Assembly (NCBI GenBank): GCA_030737835.1
Contig: CM060852.1
Coordinates: 23,503,185-23,567,184 of the forward strand
From: Acorus gramineus
Lineage: Eukaryota; Streptophyta; Magnoliopsida; Acorales; Acoraceae
Length of the DNA stretch: 64,000 bases
Reading direction: 5' to 3'
Made by a program: the position numbers and the translations under genes
Shown here: one piece after another, positions 12,580 through 23,190 of the stretch
Layout of the letters: the number at the start of each line of letters is the position of its first letter
How positions within the stretch are numbered: position 1 is the stretch's first letter
The notes under the pieces: model-generated
Databases searched by the model: none
Told to the model about the DNA's origin: nothing
What the model saw: the letters and a program-made list of their open reading frames with translations, nothing else

Positions 12580-12985
12580 GCCTGATAACTATTCTAAGAA
12601 AATGGTGGAATTGCTTATCAGGGCTTATCTATGCCAATGGATAAAAATACCCTTCTCTTTCATTTTAAAAATTTTATCTAACCTAACACTCTCTGCACAC
12701 ATTCCAAAAACTGTCACATCTATCATATCACACACACATCTCTCATATTTATTCCCAAACACAAATTATTTATGCAGGGGTATAGTTGTCATTTAAAAAG
12801 TCATAAACTCTTATCCATCTCTTATCTACCACTTATCCTTACTTTATCCAAGGTGAACCAAACAACAAAAAGATCAATTTTACGTTTTCCAATGAGAATA
12901 ACAGAAAAGACAACCAAACAAAAATTTACCTATTCAGCATGGATTGTTATCTATCCTAGTATAACTATCAAGGGCGAATAACTTT
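12580..12985. mobile_element. Probable MITE
   Basis: An AT-rich block flanked by related inverted ends (GATAAGGCCTGATAACTATT on the left, ATAGTTATACTAGGATAG when the right end is reverse-complemented). A related block lies in the duplicated BTB upstream regions at about 17160-17410 and 56320-56720. It is noncoding. The superfamily is not decided, because no clean target duplication is visible. Confidence 0.4.
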
Positions 12986-13365
12986 ATGTCACACCCCAAA
13001 CGGGGGTTAAAGATTAAAGCTGATTCAAACTAATAAAGTGGACCCAGCCCCGGCCACGAAATTAGCTTTAAAAAAAAAAAGATAAAGGTTATCACTGAAT
13101 TATTCTGATCATGAAGATTCAGAACTAGGAGGATGGTCCCAAATTTCTTTGTTTCTCTTTCTCTATGTGAAGCTTCCATGGTCAATTTACAATGCAGCAA
13201 CACAAAGTGGATATGTCCTTCTAAGAAAATACAACTTTTATTATAGGATGAACCAGAAAATACTGTACAGAGCAATACATGTCCATATTATCATCATCAG
13301 TACCCTCATTACAAAGTGGGGGAAGGGATCCACGAAAAAAAGAATGAAAGAATGAGATTTACAGG
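12986..13365 (-). promoter_or_regulatory. 3' flank of cc-A, with the shared 3' module
   Basis: Downstream of the cc-A stop lies a module with ATTATAGGATGAACCAGAAA at 13240 and TACCCTCATTACAAAGTGGG at 13302. Versions of it follow cc-B and cc-C, and also lie downstream of the PLATZ genes P1 (20808) and P2 (25046). It is probably 3' UTR and terminator. The segment at 12986-13035 begins TGTCACACCCCAAACGGGG, which looks like the end of another LTR fragment, at low confidence. Confidence 0.5.
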
Positions 13366-16307
13366 TCAATTAAGAGGTTCAAAATAGATTGCCCTAGGAG
13401 TAGCAAAATTCTGCCTTGTGCCCTGAAGTTCCGCCAGGCATGCTGACCACTCGTTGTGAATGGAACTCATACTGTTCATCAATGCAAATACCTTACCCTC
13501 CAGCATACCTACAACACGAGCCATCCGCAATCGCTCATTATTCAAATATTCCTCAGCCTTGACCTTGAGCTCCTCTATCTTTGCATCTTTCGATTGCACA
13601 ACCTGTTTCAGGCCTTCATTAGTGGCCCGTAACTCCTTTGTTATTTGCTGAATCTCATTATTCAAGGCACCCAGTTTACATGTCAGAGCAGAAACCTTCT
13701 CGCACCTCAGCTTGTCTCTCTCTTCCCCCGTCAATTTCATGTCCTGCTTCAGGTCATCCAATTCTTCCTCTGCCTTCTTCAGTTTTTCAGAGATGTCCTT
13801 ATCGACCGGTATTGTAATGGCTAATTTATGAAGTGATCCTTCAGTTTCTTCTATATTTGAAGCTTGATGACTCCGTTTCAGTCCCGAGATCTCTTCTTTC
13901 ATCCGTTGGTTATCAATGCTCAACTGCTCAATCTTCGACGTTGCCTCTACTTTTTCCAACTCCAGTTCTTCCTTCTGTTTTTCTAGGCCCCATAGCCTCT
14001 GATTCAGTTTTTCCTTTTCCTTATTATGTTCCACATTCTCATGCTTCCTTGAGTCCTCCTGATCCCTCTTTAGCTTCATCATGGTTCCCAACTTGTTGGT
14101 TAAATTTCGGATCTGTCTGGTTGCAGAATTAAAGTTTGGTTGCAAAGCTCGAATCTCCTCTTGCAGACCTGATACCACCTTGGCTTCAGCGATCAACTTT
14201 TCTGCTTCCTCTTCCAAACTCCATTTCAGTCTCGAGATATCTTCTTTCATCTGTTGGTTATCAATGCTCAACTGCTCAATCTTCGACTTTGCCTCTACTT
14301 TTTCACATTCCAGTTCTTTCTTTTGTTTTTCTAGGCCCCTCAGCCTCTGATTCAGTTTATCTTTTTCATTCATACATTCCACATTCTCGCAGTTCCTTGA
14401 GTCCTCCTGATCTTCCTTTTTCTTTGTCATGGTTCGCAACCCAATGGTTAGATTTTGGCCCTGTTGGGTTGCAGAATCAGACTCTTGTTGCAATGCCTGA
14501 TTCTTCTCTCGCAGATCTGATATCACCTTGACTTCAGCGATTAACTTTTCGTTTTCCACTTCCAAACTCCGTTCCAGTCTTGAGATCTTTTCTTTCATCT
14601 GTTGGTTATCAATGCTCAACTGCTCAATCTTCAAAGTTGTCTCTACTTGAACACACTCAAGTTCTTTCTTCTGTTTTTCTAGGACCCTCAGTGTCTGATT
14701 CAGTTTATCCTTTTCATTCTTACGTTCCATGTTTTCCCATTTCCTTGCATCTTCCTGATCTTCACTTAGCTTTGTCATGGTTTGCAACTCATTGGTTAGA
14801 TTTTGGATCCGATGGGTTGCAGAAACATTCTCTTGTTGCAAAGCCTGATTCGCCTTTCGGAAATCTGATACCACCTTGGCTTCGTCAATCAACTTTTCTT
14901 TTTCCTCTTCCAAAATCCATAATCTACTCTGCAACTCTGAATTTCGTTTGTCTAGTGATTCCTTAGAATCATGAATGAGCTTCATCGCCTTGGAATCTTG
15001 CTTGTTGATATTTTTTAATCTTCTTATCTCTTTCTTATGATAAAGTAATGTTGCTTCTCCTTCCTGGTTTTTTTTTGATAGAGCACGTGTGAGATCCAGA
15101 ACTTGATTGACTGAGATATGCACGTCATCTGCCGAGTCATCATCAACAACAATGTTCACCTCTCTTATAGGCTCGGTTGCAGTGTATAGTTTTCCCTCCA
15201 GGAGAACTTCAGCTATCTTCAGAAGATTCAAATAGACGAAGCTGTCACCGTTTGGAGAACCTTCAGACTCGGACGAGTCGGGCCTAAATTGTGTGAGAAA
15301 CAAACCATTCTGCTCATCTGGAGAATCATTTTTCTCATTGGATGGTGACTCATCTCCTAATCGACATACGTCTTTTACTTCACCCTCAAAGACGGTACGC
15401 CTAGATTGTCAGACACATGTAAATGCAATGATTTAGGCATGATTAAACTAAAATCAACATAAAGCATAAAACCATGCAGAGCAGATGCAATATGGATCAT
15501 TGGAGAGTTATCGACAGTTTGATTGGTCTTCGATGGAGGAGATATTGGGTTGCTATATCATATTGTATTGTGATCTAATCAGATAGATCCTCTCTATCTA
15601 ATCACAATCTACCTACATAGATGAGGTCAAGTTAACAAACATGCACGATGAGACTGAATGAACATATTCACCTTTTCAAACACCAGAAAAACACACCATG
15701 CCAGTGTCGGGTAATCTCTCTCTGTTCTGTTGTGGTCAACCAATTTGAATGACATACTAAACATCAGAGCATCAAAGTTTTCATTTCAATTGAGTTTTCT
15801 TTAAAAAAGAATACATGGTTGAATTAACACATCTTAACACAGAAACTTATAATGGGTTTGTTTTATTTTCATCTAAATTCAATATTGCAAGAAAGAAAGA
15901 AAGAAAGAAAGCAATAAATATAAACATCAGAGCATTAAAGTTTTCATTTCAATTGAGTTTTCTTTAAAAACGAATACACAGTTGAATTAACACATCATAA
16001 GACAGAAACCTATAATGGGTTTGTTTTCTTTTCACATAAATTTCAATATTGCAAGAAAGAAAGAAAGAAAGAAAGCAATAAACACAGCATCAGAAGGAGA
16101 AACAGAGAAACAAAAGATAAAAAAAAAAAGAGGAAGATCTTATCAGTTCAGTGAATTCATATCTTCTTCAGAGGATCTGAGGAGAACCCACTTGAGGATT
16201 TCAAGTGGGTCTCTTCAGAGAGAGAAAAAGATTGGGTTTTTCTTCTGTGAAATCGTTGCATACCTTGGAGGTTTCTTCCGTCGTGACTTAGGCTTCTTCT
16301 TCCCCAT
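13366..16307 (-). CDS. cc-A: intact two-exon coiled-coil protein with three 116-residue repeats
   Basis: Exon 1 is 16264-16307 (44 nt, MGKKKPKSRRKKPPR) and ends AAG before GTATGC. Exon 2 is 13366-15400, after acceptor AATCTAG. Together they encode 692 residues with no internal stop. After a basic, NLS-like N-terminus and an acidic Ser/Asp/Glu-rich stretch (about 20-70), the rest is charged coiled coil. Three tandem 116-residue repeats each open EKLIAEAKV and end near IEQLSIDNQQMKEEISRL; on DNA they fall at about 14554-14901, 14206-14553 and 13850-14205. The C-terminus is a shorter coil ending TPRAIYFEPLN. I do not recognise a named family; a scaffold or tether role would be a guess. Exon 1 was chosen because the same exon, donor and phase are kept in paralogue cc-B. 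The 863-nt intron holds a tandem duplication. Confidence 0.8.
15761..16086. repeat. 163-bp tandem duplication with AAAG microsatellite in the cc-A intron
   Basis: Two head-to-tail copies, each starting ACATCAGAGCAT and ending in an (AAAG)n run followed by CAATAAA, spaced 163 bp. cc-B and cc-C have single copies with shorter AAAG runs (39738 and 60742), so the doubling is specific to cc-A and later than the split of the three genes. Confidence 0.8.
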
Positions 16308-16620
16308 TTGTGAGTGCTCCTAAGCTTCAATGAGAGACCCAACTTCTCTTCTCCTCCCAAAAATGTTCTCTGGTTCTTGATTTCTTGAATGCCCAAAGAA
16401 ACACCAAATGTGTTTTTAAAAGCTGAATCACTATGGCATCACATATTTTTCTGCCGCGCAAAAGAACAAACAGTTGGTGAGCAGAAACCCAACCATCCGT
16501 ACCGTCTGATCGCTGAATCTTCTCCGACGATCTGTGGATCTCCATTACTTCTACAAAAGGTCCACCGATCAGGCCGTCTCCATATATATACATTGCATAG
16601 CCGTGCATAGTGTTTACCGA
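16308..16620 (-). promoter_or_regulatory. cc-A leader and TATA region
   Basis: A TATA box (ATATATATG on the minus strand, 16581-16592) lies about 275 bases upstream of the start codon. Next to it is GACGGCCTGATCGG, close to GACCGTCAGATCAATGG upstream of the PLATZ genes. The leader contains AGAAATCAAGAACCAGAG and TCTCATTGAAGCTTAGGAG, both similar to the PLATZ leaders. An open frame runs through the leader and is partly kept in cc-B and cc-C; I treat it as leader, possibly a uORF, not as a protein gene. Confidence 0.5.
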
Positions 16621-17070
16621 CTTTACGTTGCGCCCGCTTTGCTCCACCTTCAAAATGCCTCTAATTGAAAGTTTAGGAGCCCAATTTTGAGAAAGTTCAT
16701 GGGTAAGTGTTGAAAACAACTTAAGGTTCACCGTTAACTCTTTGATTAAGAACTTTATAAAATTTAGGATAATACTAGGTAGAACCCTAAATGCAGCTTT
16801 AAATGTAATCAAAATTATCTAGTGAAATATATTTTCACGAAAAGATTCTATTTTGAATTAAAATGAGTTCATTTTTAACAAATGCATGTTAAAAAAATTA
16901 ACAAAACATATATCTCATTTGAGGAATTATATACCTCAATGGATGCTAACGATATATGTGGAACTTCATTTAAGTTGTAAAAATGATTGTGTGTGACTGC
17001 GTCCTAATATTTAAAGCCCTGCTTGAATCTATTTTTAGATTTTAACGTTTTGCTTTTCAAAACCCTATCT
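16621..17070. other. Intergenic, nothing recognised
   Basis: AT-rich sequence upstream of cc-A, with no supported gene or repeat family. Confidence 0.3.
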
Positions 17071-17470
17071 TGTCAGATATATGAGTTTCCGTGAGTGGTG
17101 GGACAAATTCCCATTTCAAGGTTATCCAACTACTAATATTTTTTTAATTAATCGATTTTAGTTGGATATCCGGAACAATGGGAATTTATCCCATTATTCC
17201 GGATATGGCAATGTTAAAATAAATAAAAATAAGATGATCTACATGTCATTTGTCATTTACTCTTTTTATAAATTGTTATCTACGCATCTTATTTATTTTT
17301 TATCCACAGCATATCAATGGTTAACTCAAACAACAAAAACTTATCTTTCTCAATTAAAACAACTAATAATTTATTCCACTAGTATAGTTGTGTACATTGG
17401 ATAAGTTATTTGTCCTAAAATGACTTATATCGCTTCCCAAAAGAGACTAAATTGTATTACACTACAACCG
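17071..17470 (+). repeat. Duplicated BTB-gene upstream region with embedded MITE-like insert
   Basis: It matches 56225-56800, upstream of the intact BTB gene, with shared text such as CAAGGTTATYCAACTACTAA and CATAACATCTCAACTT. An AT-rich insert related to 12580-12985 sits inside. It shows that the relic that follows was copied with its promoter. Confidence 0.6.
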
Positions 17471-17958
17471 CATAACATCTCAACTTCATTGGTGGGAGAG
17501 GGATTGCAGAGGAAACATGATGGTGTTGATGATGTCCCAACATCCTCAGATCGAGTTCTCAAGATTCAAACGCTTGATGGACATTGATTCCAAATTGTTA
17601 GCCTCCCAAAGCCAATTTTTCATGAGCCTCTTCTCAAATGGCATGAAAGAGTCCAACAAGAATCAAATAGTAACTTTACACATACCAACAATAGCTCTGA
17701 AGAAGTCACAATTATAGAGCTCTTGAACTTCATGCATGGCAAAGACCTCTCCCAAGAGACTGTCACCTCATGTCCTCCTCAGCCTATTAACGTTTGCTGA
17801 AATGTACCATGTCACATCTTGTGTAGACTACTGCATCTATACTCTACTGCCCATGACTCTGGAATCTGCCATCCTCATTTTGGAGCTTCCCAATACCTTC
17901 TTATCATCAATCATAACCGAGAAATTTATTGTTGATCAGCTCTATGGAGACATGAACA
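17471..17958 (+). pseudogene. BTB-BACK gene relic, truncated
   Basis: A copy of the first ~490 coding bases of the intact BTB gene at 56805, with the same MxLFSNGMKES region, but without a 22-base segment after CAAACGCTTGATGG and with further small losses, so the frame is broken. It stops abruptly at GACATGAACAAG and runs into a PLATZ relic in opposite orientation. It cannot encode a BTB domain. The intact paralogue has the same upstream sequence, so this is a duplicate. Confidence 0.85.
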
Positions 17959-18670
17959 AGAGAAATCTTCCTCTTTGAGAAGCTTTGAAAGCCATTCTGG
18001 GCAAGGCTCTTCATCATCAGATTCTCTGGTGGTACATATAAAACAGTTTAAATTCTGATATAGATTAGTTATTCAACCATGATTGCATAAAGAACAAGAA
18101 TTTAAATAGTTTCTTGAGACTACAATCTGCCACTTCATGAATCGAAAAACTATCTGAATACAATCTAGTCTACTTCTTGAGACTACAGATATTTGCTTAT
18201 GATGATGCAAGAATGGACATATTATAAGATATTTATGAATGGGTTGTCTGAAAATCAACAAAACATGATTAAAAAAACAGAGTTTAATGTAGAATTTCAA
18301 TTTTCAAGTGTGGGTTTCCTTTAAAAAGATTACAAAGATGAAAGAATGGAAGAACACAAACCTGGAAGAGTTCCCATTCATTTTTTTGCCCTCCCGTGAA
18401 GCTTTAATGAGGTCCCAATGTGGATTTATGATTCTTGATTTCTTCGACTTGTTGTGAATGAATGAGAGAGTCTTTGAAGTTGAATGAAATGAGTATATAT
18501 GTCATAACGTTTAGGACTAATTTGTTGATGGACTCGGGATTCCAACAATCTGTACCATCTAATCAATGCACCTCAACCAACAAAACAAACCACCAGATTT
18601 CACCGTGTATATCTTCCCACCTGTCGGACTAGGCCCATTGATCTGACGGTCTCAATTTGTTTTAATATTG
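17959..18670 (-). pseudogene. PLATZ-like relic P0 (exon 2 start, intron 1, leader)
   Basis: It starts inside PLATZ exon 2 (CCTCTTTGAGAAGCTTTGAA), continues through intron-1 sequence and a decayed exon-1 site (CCTGGAAGAG then a deletion where the other copies have the Met exon), and ends with the leader and the upstream element CATTGATCTGACGGTC. There is no complete exon. Its boundary with the BTB relic is a clean non-homologous junction. Confidence 0.8.
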
Positions 18671-18935
18671 AAAATGGATAAGTCTGTTTATGAGAATCCA
18701 TAAATAGCAAGAATTCAAATATTTCTCTAGAGACTACAATATGTCTGTTTATGAATTGAAAAACTATCAGATTTTATATGGGATGTCTGAATACAATCTG
18801 TCTCTTCTTGAGATTAAAAATTTCTTGAGATAATGCAAAAATTCAAAACCATGAATCTATAAAGCACAAGAATTTGAATATTTTCATGAGACTACATATG
18901 ATTTTTAAATGGGTTGTAACAGAACATGTTAATAA

Positions 18936-20350
18936 TAATAATTCCTTACGTGGAACGGTGTATAAACAGTATTGAACTCACTCCAGATATTCTGGACAGC
19001 TGCTTTTATGCTACCCAAGAAAACTGTTAAAGCAATTGAAAAACTCTTCCACAATTTCCTTTGGGGGGGTCATGAAATGAAGTGGTCTATGCACGACGTT
19101 CAACAGAGAAAAGTCTGAATGCACAGAACGAAGGGGGCTTTGACAGTCGGCGGCTGCATCGCTAGGTGCTAATTTCTGGGCAGTAGCCACCAAAACATCT
19201 CTTTATGAGCTGAATGGGTGCGGAGCAAATATCTTAAGTCTAAATCTATCTGGAGAGCACTAATCGCAGCAAGCGCTTCTGCAAACTGGAAGGCCATTCT
19301 TTCTACCAGGGCCGAATTCAACCAAAGGTAAAATACCTTATTTCTCTGCCTTGGGGACGAACATATGGCTTGATCCATGGATTGGTGGCAAAGGCCTTAT
19401 TGATATACTCGGGGAGACATCTTAAATCTTCAGCCCCCCACGAAATGGCCTTCTTCCCATGCTCAAATCTGAACTGCAATTGAGGAAGCCGAAGTAGGAG
19501 GACTGGGGGCTGACATGCTTATCTGGCCGGATAGCTATTCAGGACGTTTAAACACTTTGGAAGCATGGGAGTTTATCCGTGAGAAGGCTCAGAAGGAAAA
19601 ATGGATGGATTAGATGTGGCATAGCTATCAAACTCCAAAACGCTCTTGTTGTACATGGCTTGCCTGTCTAAACAAAACCCCTACTTTTGATGGGGCACTA
19701 TCTCCGGACAGGGCAGGCTATGGCGCCATTCTCCTCAACTCTCAAGCTCAGTTCATCCGGGGCATAGCAGCTCAGACTACTTTATCGTCCATAAACATTC
19801 TTGAACTGAAATGTATTCGGACTGGGCTTAAACTTGCTGTGCAATTGGGTGCTTCAAAGCTTTGGATGGAGGGAGATTCGCGTACTGTTATCTCTTGGGT
19901 GAAGGGGAAAGGAAAACCTCCATGGACGGCAATTCGAATCCTTAGGGATATACAACAGAAGCTGGGCTGTTTGGCTGATTGGCATGCAACTCATATTTGG
20001 AGAGAAGCTAGCAAACCAGCAGATCTAATTGCAGCATGGAATACTTGTTATGGGGAACGGTGTTTTCTAGCAAATGAGTTATGGCCTGAACTCTCTGAGG
20101 CCATCCAAAACGAAGCCGCGGGCATGACGTATGAAAGATGTAGATGAAATTGTAGTAATCTTGCTTTCCTCTATGTGTACCTCCCTAAAGGAAGAACGGG
20201 GATTTCGGTGGGGATGCAATGCAGCTATGACTGTATTTCCCTCCCACTGTTTTTCTTGAGCCTCCTTGATGGGAGTACTTTTTGTAAAGTCTCTCATGTA
20301 CAATAATTTTATTTTATAGGAATACATATTTATGTACCCTCCAAAAAAAA
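18936..20350 (+). mobile_element. 5'-truncated LINE (L1-type), RT C-terminus and RNase H
   Basis: The plus strand reads FWTAAFMLPKKTVKAIEKLF and NFLWGG near 18980-19075, the usual end of plant LINE reverse transcriptase, with stops soon after. An open frame at 19614-20147 carries an RNase H-like domain: FDGA, LELKCI, MEGDSRTV and PADLIAAW supply the D-E-D-D set. A short poly-A run at 20342-20350 fits a LINE tail. The 5' truncation removes endonuclease and most of the RT, so it cannot move by itself. The RNase H frame is open but has no promoter of its own. Confidence 0.8.
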
Positions 20351-20387
20351 AGACAAGAGAGTTTAAGATCTAATTTCATTTTCAAGT

Positions 20388-20497
20388 GCGTTAGTGAATA
20401 GAGCTTTGGTTAAATCGACAAGCACCTCCCACCTCTCTAAAAAAAGGTTTAGAGATCAAATCCTAGGGAGCACCATTCTTCAAAAAAAAAAAAAAAA
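20388..20497 (+). mobile_element. Candidate tRNA-derived SINE
   Basis: About 110 bp with an A-box-like TGGTTAAATCGAC, a B-box-like GAGATCAAATCCT about 45 bases later, and a 16-base poly-A tail (20481-20496). It interrupts the PLATZ intron relic. The family and target duplication are not determined. Confidence 0.55.
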
Positions 20498-20760
20498 GTT
20501 CAACTGGGTTCTCTCTAAAGAACATATCTTCCTATAGAATGCATAATCGCATACCCATTGTTTTTGCCTCCCATGAATTTTTATTGAGACCCTAATATAG
20601 ATTGTAATCCATGATTTCTTGATGAGAAAGACAGTAAGAGAGACGGAGCAAGAGACGAAGTGCGTGTTCCTTTTTCAAGCTGAATAGAATGTTTTCACAA
20701 GCCTTTTTCCCCTTCATATGTAAATGTAATCCGTGTGTGACATATATGTACTTACCCAAA

Positions 20761-20997
20761 AAAAGTTGCTTGTAAAGGAAAATTGCAGAGGACATTAACT
20801 TTCATTATAGGATGAACAAGGAAGATCTGTACAGAACATTTATTGTCATCATCACCCTCATTACAAAGTGGAGCGCAAACGATTTAAAAAAAATGAAAGA
20901 ATAAATGCCAAGGAAATGAAGAGAATGAGTATCCAAGTACATTCTGCTAGTCTAATGTTTCATGGCCTGAGTAATTCATGTACAGCATGTCCACTAG
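20761..20997 (-). promoter_or_regulatory. P1 3' flank carrying the shared 3' module
   Basis: Downstream of P1's stop codon lies CATTATAGGATGAACAAGGA, followed by text identical in layout to the 3' flank of coiled-coil gene cc-C (59388 onward). It is presumed 3' UTR. Confidence 0.5.
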
Positions 20998-22527
20998 CTA
21001 GTCCTCATCAGGGGAAGGGGTCTTGTTCATATCCAATTTAAGGGTGCCAGAACCAGAAGCCTCGTTGGAGGTCACATTTGGCTTGGGTGCAGTGGTTCCA
21101 CTTCCAGAAACCTCATCAAGGGTCACATTCAAATTGGGTGCATCGGTGTGAGAACCAGAAGCCTCATTGGAGATCGCATTCTGGTTAGCTGCAGAGGTTT
21201 CGACTGTTTCCCCACGATTTCTTCCCCAGTACTTGATGAGGTCCTTGAGGGAGGATTTACAATGTTCCACCTGGAAATGAATCAAAACAATGTATATATA
21301 TTAAGAGTGAATCAAACAAATCAGTCACAGCTAAAATTCTCTGTTTCATTCTTTACCTTGCAACCCAAAGAACAGTATAGGTCACCTCGTAAGTTTCTGC
21401 GACAGTTGAGGTTGCGACACTGATTCATATAGTTGTGGGACACTTCAACATTACAAGCAACCTTAGTGCTTGTTATGTGCACTAGATTGTTATTTCCCTG
21501 CTTATATTCCTAAGAAAACACAAACACAAAAGAAGATGAAATCATGTTTAGGATCGAGAGAACCAAAAGCTTAATGTGATGACAAGTTGTTTTTGTGTCT
21601 TTAGTCACCTTAACACCAACACAATCGAAAAATTCATCAAAGTCTTTGACTATGACCGAGTTCCTTGTACAGTATTGATAGATCTGATTCAATTGCAAGA
21701 ATTCAATAAAATCAGTTACGACATAGTTCACCGTAAAAAGTGAGAGAAAAAAAAGAAGAGGAGAGGTTTGACAGTCAAGAAACTAAACCTTCATGCTTTT
21801 GTGAAGCACGTGATTGCAGGAAAGGCAGAAAGGGATACAACAATCCAGACAGAAGAATTCCATTGTTTTGTAAAAGTGCTGTTGACATTGCTTCTGGGAG
21901 AAATTCTCCTCTTTGAGAAGCTTTGAAAGCCATCCTGGGCAAGGCTCTTCATCATCAGACTCTCTGGTGGTACATATGAAACAGTTTAAATTCTGATATA
22001 GACTAGTTATTCAACCGTAATTGCATAAAGAGCAAGAATTCAAATATTTTCTTGAGACTACAATCTGCTTCTTCATGAATCAAAAAACTAAGGGAAGACA
22101 ATCTAGTTATTCAACCATTTGCTTATGATGAAGCAAGAACGGACATAATATAAGATATTTATAAATGGGTTGTCTGAATACCAACAGAACATGAAAGCCA
22201 TTCTGGGCAAGGCTCTTCTTTTATTACCAGACTTTGGATAACATTAACCATGAATACACACAAAGACCAAGAATTCAAATATTTTCTTGAGACTAAAATT
22301 TCCCTCATGATGTCCAAAAACTACAAATATTTGCTTATGATGATGCAAGAATGGACATATTATAAGATATTTATGAATGGGTTGTCTGAAAATCAACAAA
22401 ACATGATTAAAAAAACAGAGTTCAATGTAGAATTTCAATTTTCAAGTGTGGGTTTCATCTAAAAAGATTACAAAGAATGGAAGAACACATACCTGGAAGA
22501 ATCGGGTAGTTTACGTTTCCTGTTCAT
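20998..22527 (-). CDS. P1: PLATZ-like zinc-finger protein, five exons, open
   Basis: Exons 22493-22527, 21789-21963, 21609-21683, 21357-21509 and 20998-21270 join in frame at GT-AG sites to give 236 residues. PLATZ proteins are plant-specific, zinc-dependent binders of AT-rich DNA and modulators of transcription. Order: basic MNRKRKLPDSS, CPGWLSKLL (the PPWL-LL position), a C-x2-H and two C-x2-C pairs (CQQH, CLDC, CLSC), a short NHVLH, then IYQYC...FFDC and a second Cys cluster CRNLNC...YCSLGCK. The tail repeats ASGSxTDAPxxNVT and ends LKLDMNKTPSPDED, a weakened form of the DLNxxP motif in P2. The His spacing is one or two residues shorter than in P2. Intron 1 contains a partly doubled segment. 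It could be functional. Confidence 0.8.
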
Positions 22528-22770
22528 TTTTTTTTTTGCCTTCCCGTGAAGATTTCTTCTATTTGTTGTTCAGAGAGAGAGAGAGAGAGAGAGAGGGGTT
22601 TAATTTCTTTGAAGTTGAATCAAATGAGTATTATATATGCCATAACGTTTAGGACTCGGGATGCCAACCGTCCAATCAGTGCACCTCAACCAACCAAAAA
22701 ATCACCACATTTCACTTTGTATATCTTCCCGCCTGTTGGTACAGGGCCCATTGATCTAACGGTCACAATG
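22528..22770 (-). promoter_or_regulatory. P1 leader and promoter
   Basis: A (GA)n run at 22571-22594 (CT on the sense strand) lies in the leader, TATA-like ATATATAATAC at 22629-22638, and the shared element GACCGTTAGATCAATGG near 22745-22761. P2 and P3 keep the same order. Confidence 0.55.
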
Positions 22771-22849
22771 TGTTTTAATTTTTGAAAAGGATAAGTTCTG
22801 TTTGTATGGAGCTACCATTTGCAGCCCACACTTTTTATTAAAAAAAAAA

Positions 22850-23190
22850 ATACATTTGTTCATTGAAATACATACATTATACAAAGTAAAATATCATATC
22901 AAATGTCATTCATATAGAAAAGTGCATATACAACCACACATGCCAGCACATGCGGTCACATTTGAATCCATGGTTATGGTCAAATGGAAATAGTAATCAT
23001 ATGATCCAATTCGAACTCACATAAATTCACAATAGTCTCACATTTGCTGGAAAAAAAAAAGAAGAAAATGACTCCTTTATAGAGAACTGGGGCTTTATAT
23101 ATAGTGTGTTGAGTCTTTTTTTTTTTTTTTTTAATGGGTGTGGTGTGTTTTTTTTTTTTTGTTGGGTATGGGTGTGGTGATGGTCACCTT
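22850..23190. repeat. Intergenic segment duplicated at 33230-33440
   Basis: Shared text such as CATATCAAATGTCATTCAT, CCACACATGCCAGCAC and GGAAATAGTAATCATATGAT appears in the same order at both places, directly before PLATZ relics. It shows a block duplication reaching from here to about 24450. T-rich runs at 23118-23134 and 23148-23160 are otherwise unremarkable. Confidence 0.7.

Larger units (their letters stand above)
18671..20760 (-). pseudogene. PLATZ-like relic P7, split by a LINE and a SINE
   Basis: Sequence left of the LINE (18680-18935) matches PLATZ intron 1 up to the AACAGAACATG point. Right of the LINE, text like GAGTTTAAGATCTAATTTC continues the same intron, then the SINE interrupts it. 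A decayed exon-1 site near 20555 and the leader (GCCTCCCATGAATTTTTATT) complete the copy. No exon is usable. The order of insertions is inferred from the continuity of the intron across them. Confidence 0.7.

Noticed and set aside
13833-14966. Plus-strand open frames opposite cc-A with repeated LSSVGYQCSTAQSS words
   Set aside because: Antisense shadows of the 116-residue repeats. The same shadows occur opposite cc-B at 34460-34984.
20030-20147. Open RNase H frame as a host RNase H gene
   Set aside because: It directly follows decayed LINE RT sequence in the same orientation and precedes a poly-A run, so it is the LINE's own domain.
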